Shown: positions 12,852 through 24,200, counted from the stretch's first letter. The stretch: 64,000 bases of DNA from Apiosordaria backusii (GCA_030549205.1 JAUKTV010000005.1:2480001-2544000); one strand, 5' to 3'. Numbers and translations: made by a program. The notes: generated from the letters alone by a model not told the origin.

Positions 12852-13835
12852 TCAATCATGCTCCTCCTCCGTCAACCCCGGACAACCCTCCATCTTCTCA
12901 TCCGGATACGCAAACTTGCACCAAAAACAATAATGATGCTCCCCCCTCAAATACTCTACTAACCTTTTCAACCTTTCCTCCCCCGTCAACCCATTAAACT
13001 CATCCAACTCCTCATCCTCCTCATCCAAATCCTCCGCCATTTCATAAACCGTCTGCTTCTTCCCCAACGCCTTCTTATCATCCTCATCTTCATCCTCATC
13101 ATCATACGTCGGCAGTCTCGACATAGCATGCTGCTCCAAATCCCTCCTCATCCTCTTATCCCTCTCATTCTCCTCTCGTGCCTTGACCAACCCCCTCCAA
13201 ACAACCGGGATAGACTTTAACAACCTCTTTTCTATCTCCTCCCCTCCTTCCTTGCCACGGTCAGTATCCAACCCCTCAGCCACCTTCTGCGCCCCCCTTA
13301 TCTGCCCTTCCAACCTCTGCTCCTCCCTCTCCTTTCTCATCCTCTCTCGATAGTCCACCGCTTCCACCTTTTGCTTCTTCTCGGTCTTTTCCATATTCTC
13401 CACCAACTCCCGCAGTTTCCTTTTGCGGTCACTTTCCAGCCCAATACCTTCTTTGCCCTCTTTGATGGATATCTTGATTGGCTCTGCTGATCCAGTTGAT
13501 GATGATGACCCGAGCGTTGACCCAGGTTTGAACCCCATCTTGGCCATCATTGCCAGCCCCTTTGATTTGGGCTTGGAGGAGAGTAACGAGGTGGAATGGG
13601 CCTGCTCGCGACGGAGCTCAGCTTCTTGGGCGAGCTCGGCTTTTGATTTGGGGCGGGCGCGGGCTTCGGCTTCGCGCTTGAGGCGGGCGCGGCGTTGGAG
13701 GGAGGTTTCTTTTATGGGGAGGGAAGAGGAGGAGGAGGTTGTGGGAGGGGCGAGGAAGAGGGGGGACATGTAGTCTTCTTCTTCTTCTTCTTCTTCTTCC
13801 TCCTTCTGGGGTGGTTTGTTGTTGATGGTGCTCAT
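12852..13835 (-). CDS. G-patch domain protein, GPATCH11 (CENP-Y) family
   Basis: Single exon, 327 residues from the chosen ATG at 13835, which has a good context (CACC before ATG). The frame runs 43 codons further upstream to 13964, but that part is compositionally like 5' leader. After a Glu run and a basic coiled segment comes the glycine-patch: KGLAMMAKMGFKPGSTLG with a following EGIGLE. A Lys/Glu-rich helical middle leads to the diagnostic C-terminal DUF4187 block: two cysteines in HYCFWCKFAYPDEKMEGCPG and the terminal TEEEHD. This G-patch plus DUF4187 arrangement is that of GPATCH11. G-patch proteins activate DEAH-box RNA helicases, so a role in RNA processing or chromatin-linked RNA metabolism is likely. 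Nuclear location is inferred. Confidence 0.88.
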   Translation of the reverse strand: MSTINNKPPQKEEEEEEEEEDYMSPLFLAPPTTSSSSSLPIKETSLQRRARLKREAEARARPKSKAELAQEAELRREQAHSTSLLSSKPKSKGLAMMAKMGFKPGSTLGSSSSTGSAEPIKISIKEGKEGIGLESDRKRKLRELVENMEKTEKKQKVEAVDYRERMRKEREEQRLEGQIRGAQKVAEGLDTDRGKEGGEEIEKRLLKSIPVVWRGLVKAREENERDKRMRRDLEQHAMSRLPTYDDEDEDEDDKKALGKKQTVYEMAEDLDEEDEELDEFNGLTGEERLKRLVEYLRGEHHYCFWCKFAYPDEKMEGCPGLTEEEHD

Positions 13836-14320
13836 GGTGAGGGTTGGGGTTGGTGCGGTTGGATTGAGCTTGTTGGTGAACGGTGAACTTGGATGTGATG
13901 GACGCGACGTCACAGTGGATGTACGTTTTGATGCCAGGCCACAATAGGAAAGCAGCCGAATCACAAGTCTGATGAAGCCGGTGTGAATGCTGTACTTTTG
14001 TTGCAGTAGTTGTGGTCGCTGTTGAATGTTGAAGGAAAGTTCGATGAAGTGAAGATTGAGTGTAAGAGCAATGAGTGAGCCCGTGCACTTGTGTCAGGGT
14101 TAGCGGTGAGCTACAGGACACCCCTAACCCTAACAAATGGCGAACAATGTGGATGAGACTGATCCTTTGCGGTTCTGGTTTGACTTATTGGCCGCCAATA
14201 GCCTCACTAAGCGTTGCCAATGATCATTCATTGGGAGCAGGATCAAGGTGATAGATGATTGCCAGATTGTCCCTGTATTTGTCCTAGATCTAACAGCTTA
14301 TCTTACAGTATTGTACATTT
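13836..14320. promoter_or_regulatory. Upstream region of the G-patch gene with telomere-like motif pair
   Basis: Non-coding 485 bp between the G-patch start and the PPR gene stop. It contains GGGTTAG at 14097-14103 and CCCTAACCCTAAC at 14122-14134, two telomere-repeat-like (telobox) motifs in opposite orientation about 260-300 bp upstream of the ATG. They could act as a binding site or be a relic; function not shown. Confidence 0.35.
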
Positions 14321-16831
14321 CTACATCGACTGCATATCCATGATAGCTTGCCTGTCCAACTTCAAATACTTGCTAATCGCCTCCTGATCCCCCTTCACCA
14401 CAATATCGTACGCCCCCATTTCCCTCGACACCTCATCGATCGCCTGATTCAGCTCATCAGCCGCCACCCGCTGCACCTTGGCCTTCATGAAGATAATCTG
14501 CTCAAACACGACATGATTCTCCTCAGCCAGCTCCTCAGGCGTCATTTCCTCTCCGGGATGTCCTTGTTGAATCAATAGTTTTCTATGGTCGTGCTTCAAG
14601 CGCTCGATGATACGAGAGCCTTGAGTCAGCCGCAAGGTGTTCTTCTTCGTCTTAACTTGGAGCGAGCCAATGCCGGAGATTAGCTCGACGAGCAAAGCGT
14701 CTGTAGGGTGGAATCCAAAGATGTGTCTCATGGCCCGGCAGGCAACGATGGCGCCTACCCAATCTTTGGCTTTCATCATGCTAAACAGGATTGTCCGAGG
14801 TAGATGGCCAAACAGTTCTGGGGTGTCAAATTCCCATTTCGCTTCGACCATGTCCTTGAAGAATTTCCTGCCAGCAAAGGCGTCCAGCTCAGAGAGCCTT
14901 GGCACGCGCTGAATGAGACGGTTGACGGAGAGAGAATTGAACATGGTTAAGAAGGTATGGCCGTCGGGATGGACACCGAGGTTTTGGGTCATCTTATTGT
15001 ACAAGTTGACGGCCATTTTGGCGTTGCCGGCTTGCGAGTAAGACCGGATGAGCTGGTTCATGAGGAAGGCGGTAGGCCCAATTTCTGCTTGGTCGAGGAC
15101 CTTGAATAGTTCCTCGAGACGACTGTGAAGTCTGCGAGAGCAGTAGTTTTCGGCGAGCAGCGAGAAAGTTTCGTCTGTGGCCCTTGTCAGGCACTTGAAC
15201 TCGGTGTCATCACTCTCCTGCTCCTGTTTATCCTTGTCCTTGAAACTGGGCCCGTCCTGCGGGACGTAACGCGTGACTATGTCCTTCATGATGGACTGCC
15301 GCCGCCGCAGTTGGACAAAGTCCAAACGAGCCTGGATCATCTGCCACGCAAGTTGGTCGGCCTTTTCCAAGTTTTCAGCAACTCCTGACCTCATCCACGC
15401 CGCGATTAGACCATTGAGCTGGATTGGTGAAGATGTGATGCCCTTGTTTTGCAAAAAGACCACAACCTTGAAAGCACCGTCAAGATCGCCCGCTCCAATG
15501 AGTCTCTTGAGCCACTTTCCGGTGAAGAAATGGTTGCCCACCGTCATTGGTAGCCTTGTTCTTCCCCGAATATCGATTGCCTCAGAAAACATCATGTCGA
15601 CAAACACTTGGAGCGCCTGTTCGACTGCGCCGACGGTCAAAAATGAGCCAATAATCTCATCATAGTCCTGAAGGTTCATGCTGTCTCCGAGAAGCGTGCG
15701 CATATCCCGATAGCGTTCCCATGCTTCATCAAGCGTTGACTTTTTGGCCGCCAACGCTCTGACTACAGGGATGATAATCCGAGGATTTGGCTTATGTGAA
15801 GATCTGAGAAGCGTGTCTACCGCTTGTTGTGCTCGCTCGGTATCCCCATGAAGCGAGCACATCCGCACGCCGAGCTCATAGTATGGCTTGAAAGTCTCTC
15901 GATTGGACCCAATGGTAACGACGGCCCTCTTCCAAGCGTCGATAGCCTCAGCTTCCCACCCCTCAATGAACATGGCTTCAATGGCGAGAAGCTGTTGCGA
16001 ATCATTCAGAGGTACATTGGCAGTCTGCATGTCTTTGGCTAGGACGTAAATATGCTGCATGCGGTTGGGATTGTCACGACTCTCAAAGGAGAGAACCCTA
16101 AATAGAAAGTCCCAGACTTCCCCTGGAACCTTCTCCCAGTCTGTCGCGAGCATCTTCCGGGCTGACGAGTAGTACTTCCAACACTCGGCGAGATCCGTGT
16201 GCGTAGGTACCCCCCCTTTCAATACATCACCCCGCGCAAGAAAGATGTTGAGCTCCTCCACGGGCCTGAATTTTGGCCCAGGGAATCCGGGAATACGAAG
16301 CACTGCACGTGTCATGTGCTTGGGTCCTATCTTGCGATTGTATTGCGTCCCGATCGTCATTTTGAACTGTTTCCTGAGCTGAGTGGCCTTCTTTTTCTTT
16401 CCCTCCTTTTCCAGAATTTTGATCATTTTCAAGGTTTCCAGCATTCTCCTTTCAAGGTCTTCGATTGAGCTGAGAACTTCATGGTCAAGCCCGGTGCTTT
16501 CCTCGCCAAACTCTTCGTTGGTTTGCAGAGTTTTGCGCTCGCCGGTTTTGATATTTTCCGAATAGTATCTAATGTCAAGGGCTGACTTTGCTTCGGACCC
16601 ATTAAATAGGTCTTCAGCGAGCATTCGTTGGATCTCGGCGGGATCGGGGTCTTTTTCTTTCAGTTCGGCCGCCGGTTTTCGTGTTCGAGATCGCAGGCTT
16701 CTCGCTGTTGAGGCCTGTCTTGCTAGCCATTGCGGAGGTTGGCTGTTTACTGGGCGCAAGTAAGCGAGACACGATTTGCAAACATAGTTGCTCGTTCGGC
16801 CGAGGTCGAGGGAAAAGGTCCTTGGAGGCAT
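14321..16831 (-). CDS. Mitochondrial pentatricopeptide-repeat (PPR) protein
   Basis: Uninterrupted frame of 836 residues. The N-terminus (MPPRTFSLDLGRTSNYVCKS) is basic and hydroxylated with a CxxC (VCKSCL) and is followed by an Arg/Ser-rich stretch, as in mitochondrial matrix proteins. From about residue 200 the protein is a series of helical pairs with PPR character, for example around SYSQAGNAKMAVNLYNKMTQ and the segments near LDEAWERYRDMR and GAVEQALQVFVDMM. The C-terminus is a highly charged helix. PPR proteins of this size in filamentous fungi act in mitochondrial RNA stability, translation or the mitoribosome; I cannot say which ortholog it is. It is divergent from RCL1 with only 330 bp between start codons. 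Confidence 0.8.
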   Translation of the reverse strand: MPPRTFSLDLGRTSNYVCKSCLAYLRPVNSQPPQWLARQASTARSLRSRTRKPAAELKEKDPDPAEIQRMLAEDLFNGSEAKSALDIRYYSENIKTGERKTLQTNEEFGEESTGLDHEVLSSIEDLERRMLETLKMIKILEKEGKKKKATQLRKQFKMTIGTQYNRKIGPKHMTRAVLRIPGFPGPKFRPVEELNIFLARGDVLKGGVPTHTDLAECWKYYSSARKMLATDWEKVPGEVWDFLFRVLSFESRDNPNRMQHIYVLAKDMQTANVPLNDSQQLLAIEAMFIEGWEAEAIDAWKRAVVTIGSNRETFKPYYELGVRMCSLHGDTERAQQAVDTLLRSSHKPNPRIIIPVVRALAAKKSTLDEAWERYRDMRTLLGDSMNLQDYDEIIGSFLTVGAVEQALQVFVDMMFSEAIDIRGRTRLPMTVGNHFFTGKWLKRLIGAGDLDGAFKVVVFLQNKGITSSPIQLNGLIAAWMRSGVAENLEKADQLAWQMIQARLDFVQLRRRQSIMKDIVTRYVPQDGPSFKDKDKQEQESDDTEFKCLTRATDETFSLLAENYCSRRLHSRLEELFKVLDQAEIGPTAFLMNQLIRSYSQAGNAKMAVNLYNKMTQNLGVHPDGHTFLTMFNSLSVNRLIQRVPRLSELDAFAGRKFFKDMVEAKWEFDTPELFGHLPRTILFSMMKAKDWVGAIVACRAMRHIFGFHPTDALLVELISGIGSLQVKTKKNTLRLTQGSRIIERLKHDHRKLLIQQGHPGEEMTPEELAEENHVVFEQIIFMKAKVQRVAADELNQAIDEVSREMGAYDIVVKGDQEAISKYLKLDRQAIMDMQSM

Positions 16832-17161
16832 CGGAAAGGCGTGACTACATGAGTACCAAACAACAGAGGAAACAATGACCAGAAAATAAAACGGATTGCT
16901 TGCTTCACCTCACTCCATCAAATTGCCCCTACCCACACAGCTTTGTCACTTTTTTGGATCCACTTCGAGTCCCCAGACTGCGCCAAAATCTCTTATCGGC
17001 GCGCCAATCCCTGTCGATAAGCTCTTCCAGCGCCTCACCGCCCGGCAGAATCACCCGGACCCTCCAAAATTTTGGGAGCTTTGCGACTGGCGCATCCAAA
17101 CCAATCCCCCAATCCCCAGGCTTTGGCCAACCGCCAATTCCTCACCATCACCAAACAAAAA
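16832..17161. promoter_or_regulatory. Short bidirectional promoter, PPR gene / RCL1
   Basis: 330 bp separates the two divergent start codons. Pyrimidine-rich on the RCL1 side, ending in AAAAAATGG at the RCL1 start. No other motif could be assigned by eye. Confidence 0.4.
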
Positions 17162-18391
17162 ATGGCAGACTCCAAACCCCAATTCGTCCGCCTAACAGGC
17201 CACCGCGCCTTCACCCAGCGCCTCGTCCTCGCCACCCTCAGCGGTAAACCCATCCACATCTCCAAAATCCGTTCCACCTCCCCAACCAACCCCGGCCTCG
17301 CCCCCCACGAAGTCTCCTTCCTCCGCCTCCTCGAAGCCGTAACCAACGGCTCCGTAATCGACGTCTCCTACAGCGGTACCACCCTCGCCTACCAGCCCGG
17401 CCTCATCACCGGCACCGTCCCCGGCGCAGGCACTTCCCTATCCAACGATCTAATAGAACACACCATCCCCGCCAACAACACCCGCGGCATCACCTACTTC
17501 CTCCTCCCTCTCGCTTTACTCGCCCCCTTCTCAAAAGCCCACATGAACGTCCGCTTTTCTGGGCCAGGCGTCATCACCTCCTCCACCCACTCCACCGGCG
17601 ACCTCTCCATCGACACGTTCCGAACAGCCATCCTCCCGCTTTACGGTTTATTCGGCATCCCCCCCGCGCGCATCGAGCTCCGAGTCCTCTCCCGTTCCTG
17701 CCCCGGCCCAGGCGGCAGAGGAGGCGGCGGAGTGGTGGAACTGCGATTCGCCAGTCAAGTCCGTCTCCCCAAGACCCTCCACCTCAACCGCAAGCCGGGG
17801 AGGATCAGAAGGATCAGGGGTGTGGCTTACTGCACGGGCGTGTCGGCGTCGCACAACAACCGGATGATTACTTCTGCCAGGGGGGTCCTGAACCAGTTGG
17901 TGAGCGATGTGCATGTGGCGGCGCAGTATGATCCCGCGCCGCTGGTGCAGGAGAAGGGGAGCACGATGAAGAAGAAGATTGGTATTGGTTTTGGGTTATC
18001 TCTTGTGGCGGAGTCGAGCGCGGAGGGGGTCATCTACGCGGCGGATGTGGTTGCCCCTCCAGAGGGCGGTGTTGTGCCGGAGGATATCGGGACGAGGTGC
18101 GCGTATCAGTTGCTGGAGATCATTGCGCAGGGTGGGTGTGTCAGTGCTGCTGCTGCTCCGACGGTTATGACGTTGATGGCTATGGGGTCGGAGGATGTGG
18201 GGAGAGTGAGGCTAGGGAGAGAAGTACTGGGGAGGGAAGAGACGATTGGGCTGGCGAGAGATTTAAAAGCTTTTGGGGCGGCTAGTTGGGGGATAAGGGA
18301 TGCTGATAAGGAAGAGGACGAAGCTACAGGAGAGTTGATTGTTTCGGTCAAGGGTACCGGCGTGGGCAATGTGGGTAGGAAAGTAGCGTGA
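17162..18391 (+). CDS. RCL1: RNA 3'-terminal phosphate cyclase-like protein Rcl1
   Basis: Single exon, 409 residues from the ATG at 17162 (AAAAATGGCAGAC). The frame extends upstream to 17072 but that part lies in the leader. The protein follows the RtcA/Rcl1 fold: RLTGHRAFTQRLVLATLSGK near the start, then FLRLLEAVTNGSVIDVSYSGT, a central RGVAYCTGVSASHNNRM segment, and GTRCAYQLLEIIAQGGCVS towards the end. The Rcl1 branch lacks cyclase activity. It acts with the GTPase Bms1 in the nucleolar SSU processome, in early 18S pre-rRNA cleavage at site A2. Slightly longer than yeast Rcl1, with a charged insertion near residue 385. Codon use is strongly C-ending in the first half. The stop lies 128 bp from that of the convergent dsc4-like gene. 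Confidence 0.93.
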   Translation: MADSKPQFVRLTGHRAFTQRLVLATLSGKPIHISKIRSTSPTNPGLAPHEVSFLRLLEAVTNGSVIDVSYSGTTLAYQPGLITGTVPGAGTSLSNDLIEHTIPANNTRGITYFLLPLALLAPFSKAHMNVRFSGPGVITSSTHSTGDLSIDTFRTAILPLYGLFGIPPARIELRVLSRSCPGPGGRGGGGVVELRFASQVRLPKTLHLNRKPGRIRRIRGVAYCTGVSASHNNRMITSARGVLNQLVSDVHVAAQYDPAPLVQEKGSTMKKKIGIGFGLSLVAESSAEGVIYAADVVAPPEGGVVPEDIGTRCAYQLLEIIAQGGCVSAAAAPTVMTLMAMGSEDVGRVRLGREVLGREETIGLARDLKAFGAASWGIRDADKEEDEATGELIVSVKGTGVGNVGRKVA

Positions 18392-18519
18392 TTTCTGAAG
18401 GGATATAATATGATACCAAGTTCAAGTTTAGGGGGAATCAGGGGCGTATAAAAACTCAAGACATAATTTATCCTCATGATGATTCATAACCCGCTGGCTT
18501 GTATTGCATTAGTTATCTA

Positions 18520-19618
18520 TTATGTTGGTAATTGTGTCGCCGGCCCTGGCTGCCGCAACCTAACCAGCCTGCTTCTTCTCTCAGCTGCCAAAGCCGCAAG
18601 AGTTGCATTATAACCAAAACTCCGTAGCGAATACGCTGCTGTGTTCTGTACACCACTTCCCACCGTCCTGATGGCGTTTACGACGTGGAAGTTCGAGAGC
18701 ACCGCGTTTCCAGACCGCATAATATCTATCATGTCCACGCTTGTCGTAACAGAGGAATATGGCCCCGTTCCTAGTCTTTCTCGTTCGTCATTATCATCGT
18801 CATTACTCCCCTCATCTTCCCTTCCAGCTGGGTTAAGAGGTCGAAGCTCTATCCCCTCATTATCCACCATGAATGTTTGATCACTTAGCACCCCTCTCTC
18901 CTCTGCGTCATGATCTTGCGCCACTGCTGGGGGGACGTCCAGTTGTGCCTCGTCGCCGGGAATGATAGTTCTCAACGAGGGGAACACGGCTTTTTTGAGG
19001 CGCTCGCGGTCTTGGTGGACGGCGAGCATGAGGCATTGTATGAGGAGGATTATTAGATCGATGGAGAGGTAGGTTAGTCGAGATTTTGGCGGTTTCTGGC
19101 CGATGAAGTCGATCAGGACGCCGCCTTGAAGGTAGCCTCGGGTGGCTTCGCCTGCAGTGGGGAGGGAGAGGACGAGGTGGAAGAGGATGCAGAAGAAGGC
19201 GGGGAGGAAGATGGCGAAGATGTGTGGGCGCTGGGCGGGGAGGAGGAGGCCTTCTTTTGGGGAGAGGAAGGCGAGGTGGGGGAGGCCGCGGATTATGAGG
19301 CGGGAGAGGGAGCATCTGGCAAGGGATCACAGGTTAGTTTGGGGAGAAGAGGGAGGAGAGGGGGTCGTTGTATTCGTACTCCATATAGTATAATGTGCAC
19401 ATATACGACCAGACCATCATGTCAAGGCTCCTTTGTAGGTGTGTCACGAACTCGAGCTTCTTGGCCAAGCCCACCCGCTGCTTATTCTTGACCTCGGAGT
19501 CATTAGGCTGGCCGTCATTTCTACTGCTGCCCTCCGCCGCGGACTCCTCGGGGTGTTCTGGGTCTGTGGTGTTGTTATTGGGGCGGGCCGTGGAGCTCGA
19601 GCCCGGATCATCGTTCAT
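18520..19618 (-). CDS. DUF1746 membrane protein, Dsc4-like subunit of the DSC E3 ligase
   Basis: Two exons (19618-19380 and 19315-18520) join to 344 residues. The junction restores the DUF1746 signature across the intron: a helix ending in YYME, then CSLSRLIIRGLPHLAFLSPK. Conserved membrane segments follow: HIFAIFLPAFFCILFHLVL, the strongly conserved AGEATRGYLQGGVLIDFIGQ, and SIDLIILLIQCLMLAVHQDR. The N-terminus and the C-terminal 150 residues are polar and disordered. DUF1746 is the hallmark of DSC complex subunit 4 in ascomycetes, the Golgi/endosome ubiquitin ligase that activates SREBP by cleavage and controls sterol and hypoxia responses. Assignment to Dsc4 rests on the domain, not on a database search. 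The continuous frame seen at 19334-19819 is misleading: it extends past the real splice donor into the intron. Confidence 0.82.
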
Positions 19619-21200
19619 AGCTCGCCGAAGTCGAAAGCAAATGGGAAAGGTGACATTAATGTACGTGGAGTGATCACATCGCTGGATCCTAGTGCGACAA
19701 GACGGCCATCGGTCGTTCAAAAGCGGGTGACAAGCGAATATGCGAAAGTGTTCAAGTTTGATGGCCGGGCGCAAACTGACGGCCTTCCAAAGTGAGCTCG
19801 CGCGGCCCGCCCCTTGCAAGCAGTTGCCGGCCGCGGGGGACCTTGGCTGACTTGGCCCGGGAAAGGAAGGGTTAGGGTTGTTTTCTCAAAGGACTTGACA
19901 ATCGAGTTGTTCCAAGTCCGCCAACATGCTGCTACATTGTAGTGATACTGAAGTCTACTGGCGGTAAAGAGTCTCCTATTTGGTTAAAGTGCTAATAATC
20001 TCTTGATAGGACCCAAAACTGGCAGGCACATTGCTGAACGCATAGTTGAACCCTGTATTTCATGGAGCAAAGCATGATGTCATAGCTCTTCTCTCTATCT
20101 TCATACTTTTAGTGAAGAAGTGAGGAATACTGTGCTTGAGATGTGAGAATATGGCTACATTTTATTCCAAAGCTAGACTGTCTTTCTATTTCATTATCAA
20201 AAAATTTGTGCCAAGCAGTGATTCGAGTCTTGTCCTGTCCCAGATAGCTTCAATTGAAGGGTTGCCCCTCTCTCGAAGGGTCCCAGCCCAAGGTCTGTCC
20301 AATGTACGCCAAGAGGTGCACAAATGCTTGTTATGCTACTCTGGGCCTCTTGACATCGGTATTCTCAACCGTTGTTACTTGATATTTACTTGATAATACC
20401 TAGTAAGTCATCTTGCAACGGTTAAGAAGGTTAAACTCAACGTATGAGTGAGAGATTGGCCAATCGAGTTTTACCCCGCTATTTGTTGAGGCTGGACTTC
20501 AACGTTGCACACTCTGACTCGCGAGAAATTTCACCGCTCAAATTCCTCTCGAGTGGCTTGAAAAAAAGCATTGTTGGACGGATTCAATACGGTATCCATA
20601 CTTGATGATGCCTGTCTATCAAGTGTCGTGTCAACGGGCCCTCGCGCGGACACTGATCAAAGCAATATACACGAGATACAAAGTACACACAGAGAAAACA
20701 TGGCGATATATGCCGCCATCGTGATCTGCCTCACCTGCATCCATATTCGAAAAATCAGTGTGATCATGAGCCATTGATATCCCGTCCGGCGTCGGAAGAA
20801 TCACTTTCCCAGGAGGGCATATCAAAAATTTTCCAATAATCACCACCGCTTCTGCTGGCGTTCCCAAGTGACTGGCACTCCCCCGGTCCCGGCGTTGAAC
20901 CCCAGTCGAACCGCCTGCGAGTCACCGTTCTTATCGCTTATCGCTCCCCACCCGGGCCGATCTTTTTCTTTTTGCCCAGGGCAATCGAGATCCCACGGTC
21001 TGCTCTGTTGAATTCCCATCTTTCTCGCAGACTTTCACATCTCCACTGCGAAAATACGACCAGGCGACTGCAGCGCTACCAATTGGCGAGACGACGACGG
21101 ACTCAGCGTGCTGCCGAACTTCCCACTGACCCAACTCGAACTCGGCGCCGTTATCGCAAAGCCTAACCCTATCTACCAAGGTTCGCGATAATCCCCTAAT
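19619..21200. promoter_or_regulatory. Divergent intergenic region, dsc4-like / carbamoyl phosphate synthase
   Basis: About 1.58 kb between divergent start codons. On the dsc4 side a telomere-like GGGTTAGGGTTG lies at 19869-19880, some 250 bp upstream of the ATG. The rest is unremarkable, moderately AT-rich, with no supported gene. Confidence 0.4.
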
Positions 21201-24200
21201 ATGCTGTCGACCGTGTACAAGGCGGGTCGTGCTCCTGCCCTCCTCCGACATGGTCGACGGGTCGCCGTCGCACCACCAGCCGCCCAATTGAGGTCTCTTA
21301 CCTCTGGCGCCCAGAACCTCTCCGTCCGTCAGCAAACCGAGTCGCCAATTGCTCGCCTTCAGAAGCGCTTCCTCTCAGTATCTGCCGCCAGACCTGGGAG
21401 CGCTGTCCAGTCCGCCCCTAACCCTAATGCCTACCTCGACAGCGGCGTAATAAAGCCAAAGGAGTTTGTCGATGTGAAGAAGGTGCTTGTTATCGGATCC
21501 GGCGGTCTTGCCATTGGCCAGGCCGGCGAGTTTGACTACTCCGGTACGTCTTGATATGACGCTTTGTGTGGTGGACAATGAGTCACACGACAACTTCAGA
21601 CCGAGCCCAGCGCTGACCATGCGCCCCCTTCTATAGGATCCCAAGCCCTCAAGGCCTTGAAGGAAGCCGGCGTTGCTTCCGTTCTTATGAACCCCAACAT
21701 CGCAACCATTCAGACAAACCACTCGCTCGCCGACGAAGTGTACTACCTCCCCATCACCCCCGAGTACGTCGAGTATGTGATCCAGAAGGAGAGGCCAGAT
21801 GGCATCTTCCTCTCTTTCGGCGGTCAGACCGCCCTCAACCTTGGTGTCCAGATGCAGAAGCTGGGCATGTTTGAGAAGTACGGCGTCAGAGTTTTGGGTA
21901 CCAGCGTCAGGACGTTGGAGCTCTCTGAGGACAGAGATCTGTTCGCCAAGGCCTTGGAGGAAATCAACATCCCCATTGCCAAGTCTATTGCCGTCAACAC
22001 CCTTGACGACGCTCTTGAGGCTGCTCGCAACATTGGGTACCCCATTATCGTCCGCGCTGCTTATGCGCTTGGTGGTCTTGGTTCTGGCTTTGCCAACAAC
22101 GAGGAGGAGCTGCGCAACATGGCTGCCCGGTCTCTGACTCTCTCTCCCCAGATCTTGGTTGAGAAGTCTCTCAAGGGCTGGAAGGAAGTTGAGTATGAGG
22201 TCGTCCGTGATGCGAATAACAACTGCATCACGGTGTGCAACATGGAGAACTTTGACCCTCTGGGCATCCACACTGGTGACTCGATTGTCGTTGCCCCCAG
22301 TCAGACCCTGAGTGATGAGGAGTACCACATGCTTCGTTCCGCTGCCATCAAGATCGTCCGTCACTTGGGCGTCGTTGGTGAGTGCAACGTCCAGTATGCG
22401 CTCCAGCCTGATGGATTGGACTACAGAGTTATCGAGGTCAACGCTCGTCTCTCTCGTTCGTCTGCCCTGGCTTCCAAGGCCACTGGTTACCCCTTGGCGT
22501 ATACTGCTGCTAAGATTGGTCTGGGACATACTCTTCCTGAGCTTCCCAATGCCGTCACTAAGACGACTACTGCCAACTTCGAGCCCTCGCTCGATTACAT
22601 CGTCACCAAGATTCCCCGCTGGGATCTTTCCAAGTTCCAGCATGTCAAGCGTGACATTGGTAGCGCCATGAAGTCTGTCGGTGAGGTTATGGCTATCGGT
22701 CGTACTTTTGAGGAGTCTTTCCAGAAGGCCATCAGACAAGTTGACCCCAACTTTGTCGGCTTCCAGGGCGCCAAGTTTGAGGATCTCGACTTTGAGCTCC
22801 AGAACCCTACTGACCGCCGCTGGTTGGCTGTCGGCCAGGCCATGCTTCACGAGAACTACACTGTTGACCGTGTCCATGAGCTGACCAAGATCGACAAGTG
22901 GTTCTTGCACAAGCTCCAGAACATTGTTGACTGCACTAAGGAGCTCCAGCAGATTGGCAGCCTCCAGGGCCTCAAGAAGGAGAATGTGCTCAAGGCCAAG
23001 AAGATGGGTTTCTCTGACAAGCAGATTGCCCATGCTGTCAACAGCACTGAGGATGAGGTCCGCACCCGCAGATTGGAGTTTGGCATCCGCCCCTGGGTTA
23101 AGAAGATTGATACCCTCGCCGCTGAGTTCCCAGCCGATACCAACTACCTCTACACCACCTACAACGCCTCGACCCACGATATCACCTTCGAGGACAAGGG
23201 TACCGTCATTCTCGGCAGCGGTGTCTACCGTATTGGTAGCTCTGTCGAGTTCGATTGGTGTGCTGTCAGCGCTACTCGTGCCCTGAAGGCCATGGGTGAG
23301 AAGACGGTCATGATTAACGTAAGTTCATATCCCTCCCCCACTCCCACTCAGTTCCAACGACGTCAACAACTCCCCCCTCTTTCCCCATCATTTCTTCCCC
23401 GCCCCTCGACTTTATTATTGCTTATTCCTGGCGCGTTGTATTGCTTTACTGCGATTCTTGGCTTGCTTGTTGTTTTCAGCGGTCATTCACATTCCCCTCC
23501 TCCCTCTACTCTCTGGCTGCCATCACCTCGGCCTGCCACCATTCCCACCCCTTCCTACTCACGCCTGACTTTCAGGACAGCAGTGCGTACTCATGCCTAA
23601 CTTTCCAGAAGAGCAGCGGCTGCCTGCGGTTCTTTGATACCTACGCGTAACCCTGCTCACCGACGCCTAACCCCTGTGTTCCCTGAACCGCTATCTGTCT
23701 GCCGTTTTGACAAGTGTTGCTGGTGGTGATATCTTCATACCCAAGCCCCTCTCTGTGTAGAGGTAATATGGCCCTCATAGCCTCTGCATCTCCCAAGAAT
23801 GCTATGACAAGTGTCAAGGTTATTGGTCTTTTGGACTTGCAACATCAAGCCCATTCTGCGGAGATGTTCCTGTCCCCCGTCCTAGCCTCCTTCCTCTCCA
23901 GCGACGTTCCTGCTTGAACACGAACATGACACCCCTACCACACAAACCTTAATGTGTCGCGTTGAGAGACGCGTGTGTGGAAGGAGAGTCCTCGAGGGGT
24001 TCTCTGAAGAGTTTTACTTTGCAGAGTTCTCTCTTTGCAGAAGTCTCTCTTTGCAGAAGTCTCTCTTTGCAGAATCTCTTCCTGGGTTTCTCACCTCCAA
24101 CACCACCATCACGCATCATTACCCACACACCAGACATCACCACCAGACATTACCCCATACATACCATACATACAGCATTACACAGCCTACCTCAGTCATA

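Noticed and set aside
13836..13964. N-terminal extension of the G-patch protein
   Set aside because: In frame but leader-like in composition, and the downstream ATG has the better context.
17072..17161. N-terminal extension of RCL1
   Set aside because: Would add 30 Pro/Asn-rich residues before the conserved start of the family.
21375..23177. 600-codon open frame on the minus strand
   Set aside because: Exactly antisense to the carbamoyl phosphate synthase exon. Strong G/C-ending codon bias of the real gene leaves few stops on the other strand. No domain.
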